From: Flavobacteriales bacterium
Lineage (GTDB): Bacteria; Bacteroidota; Bacteroidia; Flavobacteriales; Flavobacteriaceae
Direction of reading: 5' to 3'
DNA: 6,000 nucleotides
NCBI GenBank assembly: GCA_003229235.1
Contig: QIIH01000176.1
Location: 1-6,000, forward strand
Shown here one piece after another: positions 1 to 6,000 of the stretch. The notes beneath the pieces were generated by a model. It did no database searches, was not told where the DNA came from, and saw only the letters and a list, made by a program, of their open reading frames with translations. Every line of letters begins with the position of its first letter. Within the stretch, counting starts at the first letter, position 1. A program made the translations under genes and the position numbers.

Positions 1-290
1 GAACCAGACTTAAACAATATTATTTTTTTTGTGCCATAAGCCAGCCCTTCCTTGGTAAGAATTTTAACACGCTCAACAATCTCGGTAACAAGCAACCATC
101 CTCTATTACTCTCATAATCAAAATAGGTTCGTCTGTAACGGTTTAGAAATACGGCATGCGCTAAGCTGTCGGGCGAATAGGTAGCCATAGCCACTTCTTC
201 ATCTGAGACCTTACCATAATCATAGTTTTGCGCTAAAGCATTTTGAACTGTCAGAAAAATAAAAATAAAAAAAATGTTTTTACAACTCAT
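1..290 (-). CDS. Secreted DUF3857/transglutaminase-like protein, N-terminal part (cut by window edge)
   Basis: This reading frame starts with ATG at 288-290 and stays open for 96 codons to the left edge, so only the N-terminus is visible. Residues 1-20 form a clear signal peptide: a short polar start with one Lys, a very hydrophobic core rich in Phe and Ile, and an A-L-A|Q cleavage site. The mature part begins QNYDYGKVSDEEVAM and continues through RYRRTYFDYES and a VTEIVERVKILTKEG stretch. I recognise this as the start of the DUF3857 domain that precedes a transglutaminase-like domain in Bacteroidota proteins. The catalytic part lies outside the window. Its start codon overlaps the stop of the preceding gene by one base (TAATG), which suggests translational coupling. 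The protein is probably exported to the periplasm or outer envelope. Its function is unknown. The frame is certain; the family call rests on recognised sequence style only. Confidence 0.8.
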   Translation of the reverse strand, partial: MSCKNIFFIFIFLTVQNALAQNYDYGKVSDEEVAMATYSPDSLAHAVFLNRYRRTYFDYESNRGWLLVTEIVERVKILTKEGLAYGTKKIILFKSG

Positions 291-2239
291 TAGGGTGTTT
301 TTTTAAATACTACTTTGGTGTTATCATGTTTTTTTACACTCTTTCTAAAGGCTCTATAATTTTCGTATTCATCAGGTTGATAATCTCCTTTATTAATAGA
401 CAATTCACGTAGATACGTGAACGAGCCATCCCCATTATCTTCCACTTTCAAGTGATAGCTACCGTACTTTGTATTTAAGGTAACCTCATCTGGCAAATAA
501 TCTGCCGTCATGTTTGATGGCACCTTAAAATTAAAGCTATCTACTTCTTTATATCCTCTACTGATAATAAAATTATAGCGACGGTTTTTACTCTTGCGAG
601 GAACATAATTATTTATATTAAATACATTCGGTTTAAAGATAAACTTATCATTTAAAGTGGTGGCATAGCTCTGCGCTTCTATTTGAACATCTTCTGTGAA
701 ATTTACTGATTCTTTATCATCTTTGAAAACGACCTTTTTAAGGTTTACATTTTTGAGTTCGCCCCACAAATCTAGATAATGCTCTTGTACTTCCTTGGTG
801 TTTTTAGATTTTAGCCTGTATTTCTGATCATAGCTTATCCCATTAGAATTAATTATGACTTCCCCTTTTATGTCTCCATTTTCTAGCAGTTCATAACTCC
901 CTTTAGATGATTGCAAATTAGCTTCGTTGATATAAGCTGGGGTACGCACTATTTCGCCACCCTGAGGCGTAATAAGCAATACATTTCTATCGTCGGTAAA
1001 AGAGCCTAAAAAATTAAATGGCATGGTTTGACTCGTGCACTCTAGCCAAATGTCTTCGTTTTCTAACGGCACATTGAGAATTACGTGATTGCCTTGCATA
1101 GAGGCAAATTCTGAATCAATATCACGCTGTTCGGCACCGGCATAAACCACTGTATAATTAGCTTCAATACCCTGCGTTTTGAGAAGAGCTTTGGTATAAT
1201 TGGTCAAACCTTTACAATCTCCATATCCTAGGTCATCTACTTGTTCTGCGGGATAAGGCTTCCAACCTCCAATCCCTAACTGAACACTAATATACCGTGT
1301 TTTGTTCTGTACAAAATTATAAACCCTCCTCGTAATTTCCTTCTTGTCGGTAATACCTGCGACCAAGCTATTAACTTCATTTATAGTTGTTGGTGGTAGT
1401 TCGTCTAACCCTTTAATAAGGTAATTGTATTGCCACGCGCCAAAGTCTTTCCAGTCACTTGCAAATCCTTGTACATTTACTAAAGAGAACGAATTGAGTG
1501 CAACTTTAACCTCCGGGGTAATGCTTCTAAACTCAGGAATCATTACCTCTCTTACAAGTGCTGGCGCATTACTCATTGTATAATTTAGGTCAAATTCTGT
1601 ATGATTGGTTGTAACATCATAATCTTCCAAATTAAATTCTTTAAACCGAATTGGAATTTTGGCTAAGTTCCTTACCAAATAACTACTCTCCTCTACACTT
1701 ATATAAGGCACAGGAAGCGGTGTCCATGGCTCAATAAATGCAGTCTCTGAAGTAGCAACCTCGCTTTGATATACCAAAGTAACCGGATATTCGGTTGGGG
1801 TATATTCTATGTATTTTAAACGATTATCAGTATATAAGTCATTAGACGATATAGCACTTACGTCTTGAAAATCACTGTTTTTAAACTTGGCAATTTCCTG
1901 CCCAAATTTGTCGTACACCAGTAATTCTTGCTTTTTAATTTTACGGGTTTTATCATAAAATTCATAAATAGTTGCATATCGATCTGCATTATCATTAAGC
2001 AAGGTCGTTACTCTTTTAGTAGTAACAACTAGTGAATTAATATCTCTAATCTCAATCTCTATTGATTCACTTCGCACCACCAAATTTGCGTTCAGTTTAC
2101 TTTCAGAAGAAAGCCCTAAAATCGAATACTTTAATTCTTGAGCAAAAACAACGTTCGTACCTGAACAAATAAAACCTATAATAACGCTCAATCTGATAAG
2201 CATTATTTTAAAAGAATATCGTGTATTAAATAAAATCAT
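290..2239 (-). CDS. Secreted DUF3857 and transglutaminase-like domain protein
   Basis: This is a complete 649-residue protein. An N-terminal signal peptide ends near residue 33 (V-F-A|Q-E). A beta-rich DUF3857-type domain covers roughly residues 55-240, a transglutaminase-like cysteine-protease fold roughly 285-405, and a beta-rich C-terminal region of the kind often following this pair covers roughly 440-640. The catalytic Cys is C342 in YGDCKG and the His is H385 in GNHVIL. The third position is probably E400 in WLECTSQ, where classical transglutaminases have Asp. Proteins of this architecture are common in Bacteroidota, but their substrate is not known; proteolysis, amide transfer or a non-enzymatic envelope role are all possible. 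The ATG at 2239 directly follows the dtd stop codon. An internal ATG at 2201-2203 (Met13) would give a more ordinary 21-residue signal peptide and is preceded by TTTTAAAATA, so the true start is uncertain. It is followed by a second protein of the same type, making a tandem pair. Confidence 0.9.
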   Translation of the reverse strand: MILFNTRYSFKIMLIRLSVIIGFICSGTNVVFAQELKYSILGLSSESKLNANLVVRSESIEIEIRDINSLVVTTKRVTTLLNDNADRYATIYEFYDKTRKIKKQELLVYDKFGQEIAKFKNSDFQDVSAISSNDLYTDNRLKYIEYTPTEYPVTLVYQSEVATSETAFIEPWTPLPVPYISVEESSYLVRNLAKIPIRFKEFNLEDYDVTTNHTEFDLNYTMSNAPALVREVMIPEFRSITPEVKVALNSFSLVNVQGFASDWKDFGAWQYNYLIKGLDELPPTTINEVNSLVAGITDKKEITRRVYNFVQNKTRYISVQLGIGGWKPYPAEQVDDLGYGDCKGLTNYTKALLKTQGIEANYTVVYAGAEQRDIDSEFASMQGNHVILNVPLENEDIWLECTSQTMPFNFLGSFTDDRNVLLITPQGGEIVRTPAYINEANLQSSKGSYELLENGDIKGEVIINSNGISYDQKYRLKSKNTKEVQEHYLDLWGELKNVNLKKVVFKDDKESVNFTEDVQIEAQSYATTLNDKFIFKPNVFNINNYVPRKSKNRRYNFIISRGYKEVDSFNFKVPSNMTADYLPDEVTLNTKYGSYHLKVEDNGDGSFTYLRELSINKGDYQPDEYENYRAFRKSVKKHDNTKVVFKKTP

Positions 2240-2692
2240 TTAATCGCGCTGCTTAGAGTCTAAAATAATAGTGACCGGCCCATCGTTCGTTAGAGATACG
2301 TCCATCATGGCGCCAAATTCTCCTGTGCCCACAATTTTGTCTATCTCTTTCTCAAATATAGAAATAAAATACTGGTAAAGTGGTTTTGCATGTTCGGGGC
2401 GAGCCGCCTTAATAAACGATGGTCTATTCCCTTTTTTACATGAGGCATGTAAAGTAAATTGACTTACAACTATGGCCTCTCCTTGGGTTTCTAAAATCGA
2501 CAAATTCATATGATCGTTTTCGTCCTGAAAAATACGCATGCGTGCCACTTTACCGGCCAACCAATCGGCGTCTTGCCTGGTGTCTTCGTGCTCTATTCCT
2601 AATAAAATGAGCAGTCCGGCATCTATATTTGCTACAGGCTTCGAATCGATATGCACCGCAGCATCGCTAACTCTTTGTACAACAGCTCTCAT
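2240..2692 (-). CDS. dtd: D-aminoacyl-tRNA deacylase (DTD)
   Basis: This cytosolic enzyme hydrolyses the ester bond between a D-amino acid, or mischarged glycine, and tRNA, which keeps D-residues out of protein synthesis and recycles the tRNA. The 150-residue length is normal for the family. The N-terminus MRAVVQRVSDAAV is typical. The two signature motifs that build the active site across the dimer are present: SQFTL at residues 77-81, and NDGPVT at 136-141, which carries the Gly-Pro pair that rejects L-amino acids in the family. The GNRPSF segment at 88-93 is also characteristic. The ATG lies 3 nt after the rsgA stop codon, and its own TAA abuts the ATG of the next gene. It therefore sits inside a likely polycistronic unit with rsgA upstream. 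No truncation or missing motif is seen. Confidence 0.97.
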   Translation of the reverse strand: MRAVVQRVSDAAVHIDSKPVANIDAGLLILLGIEHEDTRQDADWLAGKVARMRIFQDENDHMNLSILETQGEAIVVSQFTLHASCKKGNRPSFIKAARPEHAKPLYQYFISIFEKEIDKIVGTGEFGAMMDVSLTNDGPVTIILDSKQRD

Positions 2693-2695
2693 TAT

Positions 2696-3640
2696 TTATT
2701 GATAATTATCCTTTCTGTAATGTTCTTCTTCGCCCTCTATTATTCCTACATAGCTTTTATACCGAGACCAGGCAATTTGATCATTTTCTAAGGCCTCTTT
2801 AATGGCGCATTTTGGCTCGTCTAAATGCAAGCAATTATTAAATTTACAGTGCTCTTTTAGAGCAAAAAATTCGGGAAAATAATCACTTAGTTCGTCCTTT
2901 TCGATATCTACAATTCCGAAGCCTTTAATACCTGGTGTATCTATTATTTGTGCTTCAAAACTCAAATCGAACATTTGAGCAAAAGTTGTTGTGTGCTGCC
3001 CTTGCCCATGCTGATCTGATATCTGCTTAGTTGCTAGTTTAAGCCCTGGCTCTATTGCATTTACCAAGGTAGACTTCCCTACCCCACTATGGCCTGCAAA
3101 CATACTTACCTTGCCTTTCATGAGGTCTACTACTTGATTTACTTCTCGGTCAAATTTCGCCGAAATCCCTATGCAAGTATATCCTATTAATCGATATATA
3201 TCCATAAGGTATGCCACTTCTGCTTTCTTCTCGATATCGTATGTATCTACCTTATTAAATAGCAAAACTGTTTCGATTCTGTAGGCTTGGGTCGATACCA
3301 ATACCCGATCTATAAAAGAAGTAAACGTGGGAGGGTTATCGATGGTAATCATTAAAAAAACCAAATCGATATTGGCCGCTATTATGTGGGTTTGCTTAGA
3401 CAAATTAACAGACTTTCGAATAATGTAATTTTCTCGGGCGTCTATAGTATCTATTACTCCAATGGTTTCGTCACCTTTGGTTTCGATTTCAAAATTTACA
3501 TGGTCGCCAACGGCTACTGGGTTGGTATTTTTAATACCTGCAATTCTAAATTTGCCTTTTAATCGGCAATTATAAAATGCGTCGTCTATACCTTTTACGG
3601 TATACCAACTTCCTGTAGATTTATAAACGCATCCTTTCAT
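2696..3640 (-). CDS. rsgA: Ribosome small subunit-dependent GTPase RsgA
   Basis: RsgA is a GTPase that binds the 30S subunit late in its assembly and helps release maturation factors and check the decoding centre. The 314-residue protein has the family's circularly permuted GTPase order: an N-terminal OB-fold (about 1-70), then G4 as NKVD at 129-132, G1/P-loop as GHSGVGKS at 183-190, G2 as GQHTTT at 214-219, and G3 as DTPG at 234-237. A C-terminal zinc-binding module follows, with ligands C265, C270, H272 and C278. All expected motifs are intact and the length is normal. The ATG at 3638-3640 begins MKGCVYKSTGSWY, a typical family N-terminus, so the start is secure. It is the first gene of the minus-strand string and is followed by dtd after 3 nt. 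Its promoter should lie in the 63-bp gap shared with the divergent gene. Confidence 0.97.
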   Translation of the reverse strand: MKGCVYKSTGSWYTVKGIDDAFYNCRLKGKFRIAGIKNTNPVAVGDHVNFEIETKGDETIGVIDTIDARENYIIRKSVNLSKQTHIIAANIDLVFLMITIDNPPTFTSFIDRVLVSTQAYRIETVLLFNKVDTYDIEKKAEVAYLMDIYRLIGYTCIGISAKFDREVNQVVDLMKGKVSMFAGHSGVGKSTLVNAIEPGLKLATKQISDQHGQGQHTTTFAQMFDLSFEAQIIDTPGIKGFGIVDIEKDELSDYFPEFFALKEHCKFNNCLHLDEPKCAIKEALENDQIAWSRYKSYVGIIEGEEEHYRKDNYQ

Positions 3641-3703
3641 AAGATTTGGTAAAGTTAGCCACTTTACGAGAAATATGATATTTTAGCTAAAAAAATATTC
3701 ATC
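3641..3703. promoter_or_regulatory. Divergent intergenic region, presumed promoters for rsgA and the secreted small-protein gene
   Basis: This 63-bp gap separates the rsgA start (minus strand) from the 3704 gene (plus strand), so it should hold control signals for both. No strong match to the Bacteroidota consensus (TTTG around -33, TAnnTTTG around -7) is seen. The best plus-strand -7 candidate is TATTTTAG at 3679-3686, 17 bp before the ATG, but it has no well-spaced TTTG partner. On the minus strand TAACTTTA, inside the inverted repeat, resembles a -7 box but would leave a very short leader. The rsgA promoter could instead lie inside the plus-strand gene. The stretch just before the 3704 ATG is A-rich, as usual in this phylum. 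Confidence 0.4.
3649..3667. repeat. Perfect 7-bp inverted repeat with 5-nt spacer
   Basis: The sequence reads GTAAAGT, spacer TAGCC, then ACTTTAC, so the two arms are exact reverse complements. It begins 8 bp upstream of the rsgA start codon and ends 36 bp before the plus-strand gene. It could be an operator for a dimeric regulator or, if transcribed, a small hairpin in the rsgA leader. The repeat is seen directly; a regulatory role is inference, and a chance occurrence in AT-rich DNA is possible. Confidence 0.5.
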
Positions 3704-4159
3704 ATGAAAAAATTGTTTTTTGCCTTGTTTGTTCTATTGAGTTTTATCGATCTAAAAGCCCAACAATATGAGGTTAAAGTAGTAACCAGTATCGAATCTA
3801 TCGTTCCGAACGGCTTAGGGCGTTCAAGGCTTATCTCTGCTAACGAAGTAAAAGATTACAGAGAATATACATCTTCCCAAACGGAAGATGATAATTCTAG
3901 AAATAAATCAAAACGCAGCAATATTCGAGTAAAAGATTTTGACGAAACAAAACTGTTAAACTTTTATAATCTGGGCGGTATTCGTTTTCAAAATATTGCC
4001 GCAAATGATGCTGTAATTGAATCAAAAATTAATACAATGCTCGGCGAAGGTTGGGATTTGGCCTTTGTTAGCAGCGCTGTCGAAAGCGATTCAGGTCAAG
4101 GCGATGGACAGGGGATTTTTATTACCCGCTATATTTTTAAACGTCTAAAACAAGAATAA
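3704..4159 (+). CDS. Small secreted protein of unknown function, DUF4177-like C-terminal pattern
   Basis: This 151-residue protein starts with a textbook signal peptide: MKK, a hydrophobic core, and cleavage near A19|Q20 (L-K-A|Q-Q). The mature part starts with a YEVKVV strand. A polar, low-hydrophobicity stretch follows at about residues 50-72, rich in Ser, Asp, Asn, Lys and Arg, and is probably a flexible loop. The C-terminal third reads KINTMLGEGWDLAFVSSAVES and ends ITRYIFKRLKQE. An initial YxxKVV strand, an LGxEGWxL turn and a terminal strand ending in FKR recall the small DUF4177 fold, here enlarged by an insertion and exported. That likeness is my pattern reading, not a search result, and it implies no specific activity. 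The gene is the only plus-strand gene here, divergent from rsgA and convergent with the DAHP synthase gene. Codon use looks like that of its neighbours. There are no cysteines in the mature part and no lipobox. Confidence 0.85.
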   Translation: MKKLFFALFVLLSFIDLKAQQYEVKVVTSIESIVPNGLGRSRLISANEVKDYREYTSSQTEDDNSRNKSKRSNIRVKDFDETKLLNFYNLGGIRFQNIAANDAVIESKINTMLGEGWDLAFVSSAVESDSGQGDGQGIFITRYIFKRLKQE

Positions 4160-4176
4160 CAAACAAAACAAATCTG

Positions 4177-5259
4177 TTATTTTCTAAAAATTCGCTCTTG
4201 ATGATTAATAGACTCTTGGTGAACAGCTTTAAACACTCGTAATATGAACTCTTCGCTCAATTGATGTTGCTCTCCTTCGAGTATCATTTTACCCAATATT
4301 TCGTTCCATCGTTTGGTCTGTAAAATAGCGACATTTTTTTCTTTCTTTAAAGTTCCGATATCATCGGCTACCTTCATTCGCTTTCCAAGGGTCTCAATTA
4401 ACTGATGATCGATCACATCAATTTGAGTTCTTAGAGTATTGAGCTTGTTTTTAAACTCTATTTCTGAGCCTTCTTCTTTTCTGATAGTAAGCTCGATCAT
4501 TATTTCTTTTAAACGCTCAGGGGTAATTTGTTGCGCAGCATCACTCCAAGCATCATCTGGAGCATGATGCGTTTCTACCATTAAGCCATCGTAGTTTAAA
4601 TCGAGTGCAGTCTGGCAAAGGTCAAAAATTATATCCCTGCGTCCTGCTATATGTGATGGATCCAAAATAAGTGGCAAATCTGGAAAACGCTGCTGTAAAT
4701 CGATCGCAATTTGCCATTCTGGATTATTGCGATAGCGGGTTTTTTCGTAGGTAGAAAAGCCCCGATGAATCACTCCAAGATTGGCCACATCGGCTGTATA
4801 GAAACGTTCGACGGCGCCCAACCAGAGCGATAAATCAGGATTTACAGGATTTTTAATAAGTACAGTTTTATCGGTGCCCTTTAAGGCATCTGCTATTTCT
4901 TGTACAATAAAGGGCGATACTGTTGTACGAGCTCCAATCCAAAGGATATCCACGTCGTGCTTTAAAGCCAAATCTACATGAATTGCACTGGCAACTTCGG
5001 TAGTAGTTTTAAGCCCTGTTTCTTGCTTGGCTTTTTGCAACCACTTTAACCCTAATGCACCCACGCCTTCAAAATTTCCCGGTCTTGTTCTTGGTTTCCA
5101 GATTCCAGCTCTCAGTACACTAACGTCACTATCTTTAAGCTGATGTGCAATATGCAAGACTTGTGCTTCTGTCTCTGCGCTACACGGCCCGGCAATCACC
5201 AATGGGTGATCTAAATTAAAGTCATCTAACCAACCTCTGAGTTCTTTTTTGTTTTCCAT
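4177..5259 (-). CDS. Bifunctional 3-deoxy-7-phosphoheptulonate (DAHP) synthase / chorismate mutase
   Basis: The N-terminal domain (about residues 1-260) condenses phosphoenolpyruvate and erythrose 4-phosphate to DAHP, the entry step of the shikimate pathway. The C-terminal AroQ-type domain (about 270-357) turns chorismate into prephenate. Synthase motifs, numbered from the ATG: GPCSAE at 24-29, RAGIWKPRTRPG at 50-61, GARTTVSP at 109-116, KNPVNPD at 136-142, HRGFS at 165-169, DPSH at 200-203 and ETHH at 229-232. C26, H203, E229 and D240 fit the metal ligands of the type I beta family. In the mutase part R277, R294, K305/K306 and R317 lie where substrate-binding charges are expected. I place the start at ATG 5257-5259 (MENKKELRGW, 360 residues), 4 nt after the tyrA stop; an in-frame TTG at 5281-5283 would overlap tyrA by 20 nt and is unlikely. 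Mutase at the C-terminus is the arrangement known in Bacteroidota, the reverse of Bacillus. In such fusions prephenate acts as an allosteric inhibitor, so feedback through the mutase domain is likely here. Confidence 0.95.
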   Translation of the reverse strand: MENKKELRGWLDDFNLDHPLVIAGPCSAETEAQVLHIAHQLKDSDVSVLRAGIWKPRTRPGNFEGVGALGLKWLQKAKQETGLKTTTEVASAIHVDLALKHDVDILWIGARTTVSPFIVQEIADALKGTDKTVLIKNPVNPDLSLWLGAVERFYTADVANLGVIHRGFSTYEKTRYRNNPEWQIAIDLQQRFPDLPLILDPSHIAGRRDIIFDLCQTALDLNYDGLMVETHHAPDDAWSDAAQQITPERLKEIMIELTIRKEEGSEIEFKNKLNTLRTQIDVIDHQLIETLGKRMKVADDIGTLKKEKNVAILQTKRWNEILGKMILEGEQHQLSEEFILRVFKAVHQESINHQERIFRK

Positions 5260-5263
5260 TGTC

Positions 5264-6000
5264 TTATATAGTGTTTTCTTCAACAGAAATTCCGTTGAGT
5301 ATGTCTTTTATCCTATTAACTTGTTGCATTTCGGTGTGCATTTGCACCTCATCGTTTGTTTTAACATACTCTTTAAAAGACTGCAAGTTGGCAATATAAG
5401 CTGTTAAACATTCGATCAAATGGTCTTTGTTCTGTGAGAAAATTGGAGCCCACATATCTGGGTTACTCTTGGCCAAACGAACAGTAGATTCGAATCCACT
5501 GCCGGCCAAGTCAAAAATATCACGTTCGTTTTTCTCCATATCCATCACTGTTTTGCCTAACATAAATGAACTTATATGCGACAAATGAGATACATAAGCA
5601 ATGTGCTTATCATGAGAATCTGCATCCATATAACGAATGCGCATACCTAAATTTTTTGTTAGGGCAAGACCCAATTCTTGAAGGTTGAAAGCGGTTTTTT
5701 CTACCTCACAAATAATGTTCGTTTTGCCTTTAAACAATCCAGCAATTGCTGCTTCAGGGCCAGAAAATTCGGTTCCAGCAATGGGATGCATCGCCAGATA
5801 ATTACTTCTTTTGGCATGAGCAGACACCTCGGCACAAATTCCTGCTTTTGTAGAACCCATATCTACAACGAGTGTATTATCGCCAACAACGTCTAGTACT
5901 TTTGCGATAATTGCCCTTGCATGATTAACTGGAATAGCCAAAATCACCAAATCGGCATCTTTTAAATCGATAAGCTCAGCCGCTTTATCAATTAACCCAA
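5264..6000 (-). CDS. tyrA: Prephenate dehydrogenase, N-terminus beyond the window edge
   Basis: This enzyme oxidatively decarboxylates prephenate to 4-hydroxyphenylpyruvate using NAD(P)+, leading to tyrosine. The visible 244 residues run open to the right edge. The frame carries coding sequence GLIDKAAELIDLKDADLVIL at and before the TTG at 5950, so that TTG is an internal Leu codon and not a start. The nucleotide-binding GxGxxG motif must lie outside the window. Visible motifs, numbered within the visible part: DLVILAIPV (strand closing the Rossmann fold), DMGSTK at 46-51, HPIAGTEFSG at 71-80, SHLSH at 137-141, and SGFESTVRLA at 167-176. These hold the two catalytic or substrate-binding His and the prephenate-binding Arg of the family. 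The helical C-terminus ends without an ACT domain, so direct tyrosine sensing by such a domain is unlikely. The next gene, DAHP synthase/chorismate mutase, follows after 4 nt and its mutase domain makes this enzyme's substrate, which supports the call. Confidence 0.94.
   Translation of the reverse strand, partial: GLIDKAAELIDLKDADLVILAIPVNHARAIIAKVLDVVGDNTLVVDMGSTKAGICAEVSAHAKRSNYLAMHPIAGTEFSGPEAAIAGLFKGKTNIICEVEKTAFNLQELGLALTKNLGMRIRYMDADSHDKHIAYVSHLSHISSFMLGKTVMDMEKNERDIFDLAGSGFESTVRLAKSNPDMWAPIFSQNKDHLIECLTAYIANLQSFKEYVKTNDEVQMHTEMQQVNRIKDILNGISVEENTI

Noticed and set aside
261..274. A-rich run including eight consecutive A in the signal-peptide coding region of the left-hand gene, possible phase-variation tract
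   Set aside because: It encodes the expected Phe/Ile-rich hydrophobic core, and similar runs are frequent in this AT-rich DNA; nothing points to slippage.
2161..2239. Possible lipoprotein signal around the Cys in GFICSG of the transglutaminase-like protein
   Set aside because: The residues before the Cys do not fit a lipobox, and a better signal peptidase I site (VFA|QE) follows.
2701..2710. Perfect 10-bp palindrome GATAATTATC just before dtd
   Set aside because: It lies within the last rsgA codons (Asp-Asn-Tyr), is only A/T-rich with arms of 5 bp, and has no loop or T-run that would make it a terminator.
2890..3370. Frequent TCGAT/ATCGAT words across rsgA, considered as a clustered DNA motif
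   Set aside because: They fall in coding sequence, with no regular spacing or shared flanks, and look like a product of amino-acid and codon use, for example Ile-Asp and Asp-Ile codon pairs.
5678..5896. 72-codon open frame on the plus strand inside tyrA
   Set aside because: It is fully antisense to conserved prephenate dehydrogenase coding sequence, has no recognisable domain and no sensible upstream signal; it is a shadow frame.
5948..5950. TTG as the start of tyrA
   Set aside because: The same frame continues upstream to the window edge with typical TyrA residues (GLIDKAAEL...DADLV), and a start here would lose the nucleotide-binding motif.

Overview
The window is a compact, AT-rich stretch of a chromosome that looks like a marine or soil-type Flavobacteriaceae (phylum Bacteroidota). 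The clues are secreted proteins whose signal peptides end in ...A|Q, starts preceded by A-rich sequence rather than a Shine-Dalgarno box, a DAHP synthase with a C-terminal chorismate mutase, and DUF3857/transglutaminase-like secreted proteins. This assignment is an inference from gene style, not from a database match.

Layout, right to left because most genes are on the minus strand. (a) 4177-6000: the end of an aromatic amino-acid operon, with prephenate dehydrogenase (tyrA, N-terminus outside the window) followed after 4 nt by a DAHP synthase/chorismate mutase fusion. (b) 3704-4159: one small secreted protein of unknown function on the plus strand, convergent with (a) across 17 bp and divergent from (c) across 63 bp. 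(c) 3640-1: a tightly packed minus-strand gene string, rsgA (ribosome-assembly GTPase), dtd (D-aminoacyl-tRNA deacylase), a complete secreted DUF3857/transglutaminase-like protein, and the N-terminal part of a second such protein that runs off the left edge. Junctions in (c) are 3 nt, 0 nt (TAA directly followed by ATG) and a 1-nt TAATG overlap, so the genes are probably co-transcribed and partly translationally coupled.

Functionally, (a) makes the first committed aromatic intermediate and converts chorismate to prephenate and then to 4-hydroxyphenylpyruvate, the tyrosine precursor. (c) joins two cytosolic translation-maintenance enzymes to two exported proteins of unknown role. There are no RNA genes, CRISPR arrays, insertion sequences, phage genes or gene-free stretches above 63 bp. 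The region is mainly housekeeping. The points most worth a second look are the tandem transglutaminase-like pair, the isolated secreted small protein with a DUF4177-like C-terminal pattern, and a perfect 7-bp inverted repeat in the divergent promoter region. I found no convincing novel defence or mobile system.
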